From: Polytrichum commune
Lineage: Eukaryota > Streptophyta > Polytrichopsida > Polytrichales > Polytrichaceae
Direction of reading: 5' to 3'
NCBI GenBank assembly: GCA_950295325.1
Contig: OX485808.1
Span: 23,644,527-23,708,526, forward strand
DNA length: 64,000 nt
Part shown: positions 26,001 to 36,440 of the stretch, piece by piece
Numbering within the stretch: the first letter of the stretch is position 1
Layout of the letters: each line of letters begins with the position of its first letter
Notes under the pieces: generated by a model
What the model was told of the DNA's origin: nothing
Databases searched by the model: none
The model's input: the letters and a program-made list of their open reading frames with translations, nothing else
Translations under genes and position numbers: made by a program

Positions 26001-27952
26001 TGGGATTTGTAAATGGCAGGTATACGACAGGGCGCAAGTCTTTGTTGGGAGCACCACCACAAAACGGCTATATGTTGGCACATTGGAACGTTGGTCTCAC
26101 AACACTTTAATATTACCTGCTGCAGCTGCGTTGGCGGGTTTACATATTGACATTCTGGTACTGTGCACATTTTAAGCTCATGTTGAATTCATCTAGATTA
26201 ATGAATATAGGGTAATTGAGAAGAATATGCGAGTTGAGTGAGTCTTTATGAATTGCAAGAAATGGATGTGATAATGGCAATTGATGACGGGGAGTTCAAA
26301 GAGATTATTTGTACAGTCCAATTGGAAGGATTCTTGAAGGAGGGAATGGACATTAAGTATCTTTTAAAAAAATCTCCTATGAGCACCTAGAATGTTGAAC
26401 AAGTATATTAATGCTTATTTTCTAAGCCTCTTCTAAGCTTATCTATTAAGCTCATCGATGCATTTTTTTGTTTTTGATTAACTGCAGGTTGAGAACATGG
26501 GACGTGTTAACTATGGGCTATTTATGGGCGAACGCAAGGTTTCAATCTTCACCTGAAAATTTGAATTGCATTGTGTTCAGATGAGAAGTCCTTGAATTCA
26601 CATCAGGTTATGGCAGTTACTAATTGGCACAGTGTACAACAAACTGCCTGATAATGTCACTGAAATTATAACGGTTATTCTTTGTTGGGAGACATATCTA
26701 ACTTTCAATGGTGTTCCAACTTTAAGAATTGTAACTTACGTGTGTAGGGCATTACGGAAGCTGTGTTGGTGGATGATGAGCCAATTCTTGGTTGGACTGC
26801 ATATTCGATTGAATTAAACGAAGTCAGAGAGCTAAGTTCCAGAATCAAAGAAAAGAAGACGGCTGACAAGACTGCGAGTAGTCTTCCAAGAAGATTACTC
26901 TCTCCTTCCAATTCAACCCAACCTGCACTTCCACTTGGTACTGCAATCATTATTCCAATGTTCATTCTTGTCATCGATGAGTTTAAAAATGCCAATTTCA
27001 AGAATCTGTTGTTAACTTATCTGCTGTTTAACAAATCTTGGAAAATTGATGAGTGGGGTGGCTGCTGTTTTTGACAGTTGACCTTGTAAGCGGGCCTCAA
27101 TTTTATGAAGGAGTTCTCCATGTCGAAAAGCCTTGTGACACATTTTTGTCTTTCAAGGGCTGGGTCAAGGGGGTGGCCTTCATCAATGGTTTCAATCTCG
27201 GTAGATTTTGGCCTGTGAGTGTTGGTTCTTGCCCTATACCGAGGGTAGATGTTCTTTGTGACAAACTGCATGGGATATGATATATCCAAATAACATGATG
27301 GAAGTGATGATATGGAGATGGTGAAGTCTTACCTGCTATACGTGTAACTACACTAAGTGGTCCTATTAGTGTGGGTGACATTGATTCTCCAGCACGCACA
27401 TCAATTTTCAACCCATGCAAAAATGCGAGCTTAAAATTAGTGTGCGCCACATTATTTGTTTTTCTACAAAATTGATCTGGGTGACTATTCTATTTTATGC
27501 TGTTTTTGTCCTTAAACTGATACTCAAGGTCTTGGTCAGAAGTCTCCAGGAATGCTTAGGGGGAGACCTAGGGTCTTTGGCCAACATTAAATGACCACCT
27601 ACACTAATAGGACTTTAGTTATTTTAGTGCTCATGGAGACTTAACCCTCGTTCCTTTGGTCCTGCAGAGCATGGGCCCACAATGCACACTATATGTTCCC
27701 GGACCCCTGCTTAAAAGCGGCAATAATCATCTGGTAAGCATATCTGTCTTTTAGCCTTTTCCATAAGTCATGTACATGTAGCGCCATCAAAAATTGCAAT
27801 GTCTGAAGGGTTTATTTTTTAAGCTAGCCATCTCATGAGGTTGCTGGTTGTTTGTGTGGTGGTAGGTAATATTGGAGCTGGAGAGCTCAAGTCAAGCTCA
27901 AACTGTGCAATTCACAGACAAGGCAGACTTCACTTGCACTTATAAATTCTAA
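20015..27952 (+). CDS. BGAL17: Beta-galactosidase, GH35, BGAL17-like, 19 exons
   Basis: Secreted glycoside hydrolase expected to release terminal beta-galactose from cell-wall or glycoprotein glycans. Exons: 20015-20101, 20604-20717, 20872-21067, 21431-21519, 21776-21856, 22202-22296, 22697-22767, 23162-23252, 23549-23666, 24071-24166, 24500-24548, 24740-24930, 25802-25876, 26020-26157, 26488-26538, 26748-26937, 27078-27214, 27668-27733, 27866-27952. All introns are GT-AG and the phases join without a break, giving 2022 nt and 673 residues. Residues 1-29 look like a signal peptide. The GH35 signature [13 protein letters not shown] ends at residue 194, with acid/base Glu193. AEFYTGW carries the nucleophile Glu276. 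[10 protein letters not shown] and LTSYDY follow, and the C-terminal beta domains hold [10 protein letters not shown] and [19 protein letters not shown]. No C-terminal lectin domain is present, which fits the short BGAL17 class rather than the usual ~840-residue plant enzymes. The start is the first ATG in frame with the signal peptide. Introns 12 and 17 carry MITEs. Confidence 0.97.
25436..25651. mobile_element. Short palindromic-end MITE in beta-galactosidase intron 12
   Basis: CACCGTTAATGGTG and ACCTACTGTTTGGAATTATG at the left, AGTAAGTGACACCAAATATC and ATTGGTG before TA at the right. The internal TTGGTTGTTTGGACATTATG matches the copies at 10961 and 53433. The left flank is AA, not TA, so that edge is approximate. 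Confidence 0.65.
27351..27619. mobile_element. Palindromic-end MITE in beta-galactosidase intron 17
   Basis: CACTAAGTGGTCCTATTAGT(G) at the left and CACTAATAGGACTTTAGT at the right, with TA flanks at 27349-27350 and 27620-27621. A related left end occurs near 5712 (CTAAGTAGTCCTATTAGTGT). Non-coding, wholly intronic. Confidence 0.72.
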
Positions 27953-29759
27953 GGAGGTAATAGATATACAGTTGTATCATAAACCACGACCCCATGATTA
28001 GGGGGTCTGAGGATTGTATATTGATAAAATTTTGTTTTGAGATCAATCACAGGGTGTGTTTCGTAACGATTGTCATGGTGGTCCTTTGTCTTTCCATTGA
28101 ATTGGTGCTTTGAGGACACCAGGATTGAATCAATTTACCGGATGCATGTGCTCTCCGATTCTTTGAGAAGGCAATCATACTAACGTCTGTAGGTCTGCTG
28201 GGTACATATTGGAATGAACACATATACCACCAATCTTGTCGGAGGTTTCTTTGATTATTTGTGAGATTAATCTGTATGTGATTTAGTTTTGAAGTAAATT
28301 GAGTTATACTTCAAATCTGGTGCAAAATCTCTTAAAGGGATTGGTTATAGGTGCTTCTACTAGTGCCACAACACATGCCATGGTTTTGAGTGCTAAAGTG
28401 AGGAGGAATGAGTGGTTCTCGCAGATTCTAGACATTGGGAATGTGTTCAAACCAATTTTTGGTTTTAAAAATTCTCAGTTTTTGTAATTAAAGGAATGAA
28501 ATTACTGAAAGGTACATAACATTATTCAGATACATAACAATGTTCTATGAAAGTGAAAATATTCCATCGAATATTCTTGTATATTCCCACATCCAGTATG
28601 AATGTGGGGAATATTTTGTGGAATATTGTTAGTTCCACAAAACATTGTTATGGATCTTTATAATGTTATGAAGTGGTTTTCTTTACAAAATTAAAATTAA
28701 AATTAAAACGAGCATGGATTTCTACAAGTACGTGGATCAAATTTCCTCTCTTCAGCAAACTTATGATCATGATGTTGACAATACATTTCAAGTGGTTCAC
28801 TCAAACTCATTATGTTGAGATTGTTACTAAATATTTGGTTGGTTTCTCTCCACTATTGTTGTTGTTGTCATGCCTCTCATTTGTCTAGTGAAAATGTTGA
28901 GAATTGGTTACAATTTGAAATTCATTTTTAAGGCCATTTGACACCAAGATTTACTCCAAGGACCTTGAGTTAGCCTAGTGATACCATGTTGATATTAAGT
29001 TATAGTTGTCATATCACTATTATTTTACTTTACTTTACTTTACAATTATTAGAATCTATTCTCAAAGTTGTTTGTCCAAAACTTTGCAATACGTAGCTTG
29101 TGTGCTCCCCCATGAATAGGGAATCTTGTAATGAAAAGAAGAAGAATGCTTGCCTAATACCTAATCGTATGGAACGCGGCCAAGGGAGCTAAATAATGCT
29201 ATGGGGATTTGGTAAGAGCATGGCATGCTAAGCAACAAAAAGGTTTATCGCCATGGAGTTTCAAGCAAGGGCAAAGAATTTGAATGTCCAAACCCGTGGG
29301 GCCCTTGCTCCAAATGAAGGAACAAATCTCCTTGAGGGTCCAAATGATCTTGATGACCCACACAAAATTGAAATACAAGACTTGAGTCCAAGAGGTAATG
29401 GACAATGGTAGTCTTGGAATGGCTATTAAACCTTCCAAGATCAAGATTTGAGTTGACAATTGACCCTATAGATTTCCACGATCGTGACTACACAACTCAT
29501 GTATTTCGGAGAATTATACTCAATGACATGCTACTACATGTATCATTGTTGTTTCTTTCTATGTAATGTCATAACGCTTTCAAAAAATATGTATACCTTG
29601 ACGAGCTTGAAGTCATGGGACATTTGAGATAAGTAGGAAGGCATTAAACATTTTGATTCACCTTGCAAGCGAATGAGAGGACAACATGGATGAGACGCAT
29701 TACTTTGCAAGTGATGAAATTGCATAAGCCTATCGGATTTGCTAAGGTATGTGGATGCT
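27953..29759. other. Beta-galactosidase 3' flank and intergenic DNA, no gene
   Basis: Begins with the 3' untranslated region. AT-rich, with repeated GGAATATT / ACATAACATTGTT motifs at about 28500-28665 forming weak inverted repeats. No coding signal. Confidence 0.5.
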
Positions 29760-30672
29760 ATTCGGTCACTTTTCTTAATTGAACCCCTATATTTGATCGG
29801 TGTGCTATGTATCCAATTAAGAAAATAATAAACACGCATTTCTATTAACCATACCTAAATTTGGGGAGGTTCGGTTTTCAATCCGGTTTTTGCAAATGTT
29901 TCATCGTAGATTTGCTAATGCAAGACGAGTTTTGTTGTGTGAGGTATATTGGGTGTTATGTGGTTCCATTTTCATGCTCTCCAACTTTTAATGATTAGAA
30001 TTTAAGGTAGATGGGTCTTAAGTGGCTACTCTCCTTAATCGGACCCCTAGACTTGATTGGTATGTGGTTCCGCAAGGATCAAAGAGCAAACATCACAGAG
30101 ACATATGTTCAAAAGAGATTGGATTGCGCCTTCATATATTAATAACTACTCTACAATCAATGATGAACACAATTGGGAGGACCTATGTATCTAGTTAAGA
30201 AATCAACAAACATGCACTTCTGATATCCGTAGCTGAAATCGGGGGATGCCAATTTTTGCAGATGTTTCATCGTAGACTTGCTAATGAAACACGAGTTTTG
30301 TTGTGTGAGGTATGTGGGTGTTATGTGGTTCCTTTTTCAAGCTCTCCAACTTCTACCGGTTAGAATTTAAGGTAGATGAGACTTTAAGTGGCTTGTTCTC
30401 TTAATCAAACCCCTAGATTTGATTGGTATGTGGTTCCGTGAGGATCAAAGAACAAACATCATAGAAACACATGTTCAAAAGGGATCAAACTACATCTTTC
30501 AACTAATAATAATTACTCTACACTCAATAGTAAACAGAGTTGGGAGGACCTATATATCCAGGTAAGAAATCAATAAACATGCACTTCTGATAACCATAAC
30601 CAAAATCAGGGATGTTGATTTTTGTAGATGTTTCATCATAGATTTGCTAATGTGACACGAGATTTGTTGTGT
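29760..30672. repeat. Tandem array of the ~360-bp dispersed repeat
   Basis: Full units start at AAGGTAGATGGGTCTTAAGT (30003) and AAGGTAGATGAGACTTTAAG (30368), spaced about 365 bp. A partial unit with an internal deletion precedes them from about 29760. Each contains CATGCACTTCTGATA and TGTTTCATCRTAGAYTTGCTAAT. The array ends where the inverted-repeat element at 30687 begins. Confidence 0.75.
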
Positions 30673-30686
30673 AGACCTTTAGACTC

Positions 30687-30930
30687 ATATGGTAGCCACA
30701 CTGGGCCCAGCTAGCCCGACCGGTGTGGGGGGGGGGGGGGGCGGTTTTGGTGCCGTCCATCCAGGGCACAAAGGACAACGTCCAAGAGTGCCCCCGCTGG
30801 CTAGATGCAAAGCTCCCAGCCAACCAACCAGGGCACTCTTGGACGTTGTCCTTAGTGCCCTGAATGGGCAACACCAACACTGGAGACCTGCATCGGCCGG
30901 GTTGGCTAGGCCCAAGTGTGGCTACCATAT
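30687..30930. mobile_element. Foldback/MITE-like inverted-repeat element
   Basis: Begins ATATGGTAGCCACAC and ends with its reverse complement GTGTGGCTACCATAT. The arms stay complementary through most of the 244 bp, including GGACAACGTCCAAGAGTGCC at about 30772 and its complement at about 30835. A long G run interrupts the left arm near 30727-30741. No convincing target duplication is visible, so the superfamily is not assigned. It abuts the minisatellite. Confidence 0.8.
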
Positions 30931-30932
30931 CA

Positions 30933-31025
30933 TCAGTAGAAGTTGGGGAACATGCAAACAAGAACCCCATACCTTATTAGTGTGGCATAGTAGAAGCTGG
31001 GGAACACACAAAAAGGAACCACATA
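30933..31025. repeat. Left part of the 54-bp minisatellite split by the CACTA element
   Basis: Nearly two units of AGTAGAAGTTGGGGAACATG / AAGGAACCACATACCTTATT type precede the CACTA left end. The last unit stops at ATA and resumes with ATACCTCATTAGCG at 40928, proving that insertion split one unit. Confidence 0.9.
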
Positions 31026-32021
31026 CACTACAAAAAATCGGGCGCACCAATGACTGCAATAAATGACTCACACAAAGTCATTCAAGAAAAAAATGACTGC
31101 ATGGTGACTAGGGTCCCTGGAGTCATTGTGGACAAGTTTTAGATCATGACTTCAATTGTACTATCACCATCCATTTCAACGGTGGATGAATTGAAAAATG
31201 TCAGGGGTCTGTAGGGCAGCAAAGTCTGTACGGCAGGAAATTTTTGGGAAGATTTCGGGCAGGGTCCCATATTCCACTCTACCCGGACGACGTGGCATGC
31301 CAGCTCGGGCTAGTGCGATGTCACTCTTCAGTGAAAATTCAGTGCGGTTTAGGGTGACGTGGACTGCCCAGTCACCTTCAGAGTCAGTCACAGAGAAGTC
31401 ATTTGCTAGTTTCGCATTTAATAGGTTTTGGGATACGTGGCATTTGCGGAAAATGATTTTGAAGTCGGCAGATAGTCATTTATATGGCACTAATTATCAC
31501 TTCGTCAAGTGGAAAATGTGACGATTTAGTCACAAGTGCGTCACGTTTGTGTGGTGTATGAGAAGGGTCCCTTTAGCTGAAGAGTCACAACGACGTCATA
31601 AACAATTGCGTCTTACAGTGGGTACGGTGACAAACAACAACATGGCCTTCTCTGGCAATAACATAATTAGGACCGCAAGGATTCAATACACTTCTGGACA
31701 TGGGCAAATGCATTCACGGGAACAGCGTTAGCTGCATGGGTAATTTACGAATATTTGTACATCAACGTACTCCTGCACCAATCCCGAAACACGGCAAGGA
31801 AATACAACATTCTGATAATCCATTCATGCCTGACATTGCAACTTCAATAGAGGTAAAAAAGGTTGAGTCAGGAGTTTAGGGTAGTTGTCCATGAAATGCC
31901 ACCGTGAATGTTGAACTCAATTTCAGCGCTTCAAGTTACAAATTACTGTTTCTCATAGAAGAGTCATCTTAAGAGATGCAGCGCACTAACCCTATGAAAC
32001 AAATCACTCCGATGTTACCAC

Positions 32022-35000
32022 TCAACCAACTGCCTTAAGGTACTTCTGGTCCCATAGAGTAGCTGTCCCTTTCACATCCTCAATCTTGTCCTGCTCATCG
32101 TCACGACTGGGAAACATGAGCTTGACCCCTGGAATCAAAATTTCATGTACATCTATCTTGAACCAATTTACAGGGATGTCCTGGAAGTGAAACTTGTGTT
32201 TCCCTGGAATCCCACTAATCTTCCCAATTGCAGCTTTGTGGCGGATGGCGCGCGGGTTCATGAGGAAGACTTCATCGCCAATCCCATACTGTACAAAACG
32301 ACACCAATTAGGTGATGATGGTTTAGGGGGTTCAAGCACGGAAATAACATTGATCACGGGTTGAACAAGATGGTACCTGCTTCGAGGAGGGGACAGAAGT
32401 TTTCTTCTCTGCGGCGGAAGCCGCCTTTGGTTTCGGTTCTTTCTTCAGTGCCTTCACCTGCACACGCATAAGATTCCATTACATACGATAATCAAAGGAA
32501 GGTGAGGGCGCAAGTCTGTAACGACGTGAGTGGGACGGGGAGATTACCTGTTGCTCCGATTTCGGTGGTCTCCTACACCTCCTTTGCGATGGAGACCCCG
32601 CAGCTGGTGGTGCTTCTGCAGGCTTCTGCTGAGCTGCTTCTGCAGGCTTCGTCTGAGCGGTCGGTGGCGACGCATGGGAGACGAGTTCCTGGACAGGGGA
32701 CACCTCGCTATTCATTTCGTCGAGCGCTGCGGGGCCACCGTCCTCAGAATTGCTGTCCTCGGATGGTCCTCCACTATCAGGCGTTTTGGGCGTCTTAACA
32801 AGACCTTCGACGGCTACAACCTCCACGTTCTCCTCAGTTTGCGAAGGGGGCAAGTCTGTAACGTCCGTTGTAGACAAAGTAATGTCGAGCTCAGTCGTGG
32901 ATGTTGGTGGAGCATGGGAGGGCTGTTGTGTTTCGGGCACCTCCATGGTTGGGTCCGCCACATCCACTTCACTGGGCCCCTGCCCAATCCGTTCTTCGAC
33001 CTGCATTGCTACATTTGGGACCTCTCTTGACGGTACCAGGTCAGACACAACCCACGCTCCGGCTTCTGCCAATGAATCCACGTCAGGGTCAGTCACAAAG
33101 GGGAGGTCGTCATTGGAATTTGATATATCCACTCTCGCAATCTTCCGTGTAGTTCGACCACCTTCCTTCTTCCCAGTTGTGCTCACGGGAGATTGCTGCT
33201 TCTCCTTTCCTACTCCCGTCCTTGGTTTACAGGCTTTTTGTTGTTGGCTCTCCAATGCAGATTCTGTCATAGAGGGGCTGCCTTCGTCCAAGATCTTCTC
33301 CTTCCCTACAATGGTCGCGAACATGGATCGCAATTCCTCCATTGCCACGGCATGGGCTTTGGAATGTGATAGGAATGTGTCAAACTTGACTTCCACCTCC
33401 TTCTTCCAAGACTCCAGGGACTCCAATCGAGCTGACTCACCTTCCCCCCTAATCTGATCACACGAAAGAGCAGAAGATAAATGCCGAAGTCATGTGAGAG
33501 GTAGGACGAAGTCACCACATATGACTCTGTTATAACTGGCACGTACGCCCAACTTGTTAGTCACCCCTGCGCAACTAAACAGCAACTACCTAGTCACTGA
33601 ATTTCAACTTCACCAAAATGGGTCAAATTCATATGACCAATGTCACTCTTACATTTTTTTGGCCGCCGCGCGAGGAACTTGCCACCCTCGTTTCGGCCAC
33701 ATCTGTGATTCCCGGGCTAGTTTCACGCCCCTCCCTCTGCCAACATGCAAGCACGAAACACTTAGCACAAATTATCTGCATGCAATACTAAATTACAGCG
33801 ATCCCCTAGCGGATGGAGTGGACTCTCACCAGTCGTGCTTCCCGAGCAGCCCTGCCTCTCCTCCCTACAAGTCCATCACTGCGAACGCTTCGTCGAGCGA
33901 TGGTCATCTTCTGCGCTTTAATTTTCTGCGCATCTGTGCTCCAGTACGCCTTCAGGTTGGCCCACTCTGCATCGCTGACGTGAAGAGGAGGCGCGGTGTC
34001 TTTGTCTTTGAGCCACCAAATTTTCAGTCGAGCCCTCTCTGCCTTCAAGTACTTCATCACAGACTGTCGGAAGCCGTGAATGCTCAAGGGATTTCCTAAG
34101 TACTCAAACTCATTGTCTAGAGCAGCTCTAAGTCTTTTCAGCGTGTGATCCTCGTGCTTGGACCACGAAACAACTGACATGTCCAAGCATTTCGGCACCA
34201 ATTCCCGCAGGGCTTCATCCCATGCGTTCTTCCCCTCGCATGTCACATCCACTTCTCCGCCTGGTAGAACGAAGACTCGATTTGGTTTCCTCCCGGCTGT
34301 AGCCCGTTGTCGACTCTCCAAATCATACTCTGCTTTCCTCTTTCGCCTGCATGAGCGGTCCACACTGTCTGGGGCTAGGTCAACAGCAACTTGGCCAGAC
34401 CAAGGAGCTCCATACGATGGTGGCGGCCCTGCAGGCCAAGGGTTTGTGCCGGTCGCCTGGCTAGGAACGTAGTGGCCTGGGACCCAAGACCAGTTGGGTT
34501 GGCCGTAAGATTCCGATGCAGTTTGCAGAGCAGGAGGCCGCGGTGGTATCTTCTGTGGGGGTAGAACGGGCGTTGGGATCTTCTTCCTTGGTGCCCGACG
34601 AATCAACAGGGGTTCTTCATCGGAGAGGTCGATTTCCTCTTCGGATGAATCCACGAGCCTAAGCTCCGATGCTGCAGCAACAATGTTGGACACATGATGT
34701 GTCAGCACTGTATTGCGGTGCACTGACTATGGTTTAGGGATCAGCCAAGCAAAGCGCAGAACTTTCTTCGCAAAAAACAAATGAATCGCCCAACCCAAGC
34801 ACTAAACCCTAAACCCAAGAGTTGAGGAGCGGAATGTTTTTTTACCTGCTGCTCTATCGAATCTCTTGGATTGCCGGTCAACATGGGTACAAGCAATGGC
34901 GAGGTGCATCATACCTGTGGCAATGTCCTCGTCATTGGTATTCGTCGCCTCCGACGAAGTTGTGCGCAAGCTCGACATTTTCACCGTCTCCTCACCCCGC

Positions 35001-35703
35001 TTTCCAATCTGATCTCTCCCGGGAGCCTTTATTGCCTCTTGCCCTCCAAGATAGAGCCGCCTTCCACTTCGACGGACAGGTATAGCTTCGTTACTGGTGG
35101 GCTTCTCCACAAATCGGACCTGCTTGGGCTTCGCTTTCGAAGCCTCCCTGCGCCACCCCCAACTACCTAAAACATCTGGCCTCCCACACGCAAGACTCAA
35201 ACACGCAAGACTCATACACGCCAAGCACAAGGAGAGCCGTGAGTGCTAAACTAACTCAAACTATACAGAAGACTATGGCACGCACAGCCAACTGACCAAA
35301 GGGAGAAGAAGAGAAACACTGGCTAGGGTTTGTCGAGACTCTCACGTGGCTACAATGCTCAAGGCTGGGATCCTGATTGGTCCTCCACTTCCCTCTGACT
35401 AGGACCCAACTTCTGAGACACTAGGACGTCACTCATTTGTAGTCACGTTCTAGTTAGGAGTCATTGAATGTGACTTCCCTGTATCCTAATGCCAACTCAA
35501 ACTATCCCAAGGGAGAAAAAGACTCACAGACGCCCATAACCTCCACTCAACCCTAGAAATGCGCCGCCATGAAATGGCTGGAGTACTCACCACTCCTGTA
35601 GAGCTGCCACAACCGGTGCCATTCTCTTCTGCACCTCGGCCACTCTACGGTCGCGAGCAAGCTCGTAAGCACCTTTTTCTGGGGGCGTGCTGTCCATCTC
35701 CAT
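32022..35703 (-). CDS. CACTA accessory protein, TNPA/TNP1-like (Transposase_24 type), six exons
   Basis: Likely binds the subterminal motifs of the element and assists the transposase. In transcription order the exons are 35703-35591, 35162-34846, 34671-33830, 33453-32548, 32457-32377 and 32288-32022. All junctions are GT-AG and the phases match, giving 2526 nt (841 residues). Exon 1 has the YELARDRRVAEVQKRM motif common at the start of such proteins. Exon 3 has an acidic patch (SSEEEIDLSDEE), a basic RRKRK cluster, and a Transposase_24-like helical region (GFRQSVMKYLKAERARLKIW, WANLKAYWSTDAQKIKAQK). Exon 4 begins with a likely coiled coil and continues low-complexity acidic and Ser/Pro-rich. 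Exon 6 resembles the C-terminal TNP1/EN-SPM domain (YGIGDEVFLMNPRAIRHKAA to TLWDQKYL). The family call is from motif memory; the exon structure is well supported. Plus-strand frames across this region are shadows. Confidence 0.82.
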
Positions 35704-36440
35704 GAGCTGCGGTAAGTGCCACCTCGTTGGTCTCCTTGGGAATTCAGGGCTTTGTAGAACTCTATTGCTTACATGAAACTTGGGGATCGTGAAAGTCGCC
35801 GTGTACAAGCAAAACACACAAAAAAACAAAGGCAAAACGAGAATTGCACCAAGTCCGCAGCCTCTCTCTCTCTTTCACGGAGAGACAGAAGCGAAAAGAA
35901 TTTTCCTCCGTAATGTGACTGAACAGAAATCATGAGCTAATGTTAAGTGCTTGATGTTTGAATAGGTAGTGCTTCTGCTGGCGGCTCCCAATTATTCACC
36001 ATGTAGCGAGGAGGTCGGCCGTTTCTGAAGTGATCTTGCATTTAGTGCGTCCCCTAATCCCTAGTTGGTACCCCTTTAGCTTAGGGGTACCCTGAACGGT
36101 AATCCTTGAACGCTCATTGAATTTTTGTAGTCACTTTGGAGTCCTAGTTGTCTAAAACGACTTCCGGTAGTCATACTGAAGTCACTGTCACCCAAATTTT
36201 AGTCAGTCATAAGTCAGTCATAAGTCAGTTAGAAGTCATTGAAGAGGCATTTGTTAGTCATTCTCTAGTGTCACTAACCTAACTAACCCCAAAAGTAGAG
36301 GTTAGTGACGTTGGTGGCAATTGATAAAGTACCTTGTGTCATATTCGAACACTGTGCATAATGTGTTGGAGCAGAGCAGTCTTTTCTCCGTGGCTAAGAA
36401 ATCTTTCTGCAGGTTTGTAATTGTCGCCCTGAGTAAAGAG
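35704..36440. promoter_or_regulatory. Divergent promoter region of the CACTA element
   Basis: The gap between the two divergent start codons contains many AGTCA/TGACT motifs, including a run of AGTCAGTCATAAGTCAGTC type at about 36195-36245. The same motif clusters at the element termini, which suggests that the element's own DNA-binding protein may regulate its genes here. No TATA box is assigned with confidence. Confidence 0.5.

Noticed and set aside
32502-33457. Plus-strand frames of 98-235 codons
   Set aside because: They are antisense shadows of exon 4 of the accessory transposon gene, whose frame and splice sites are coherent.
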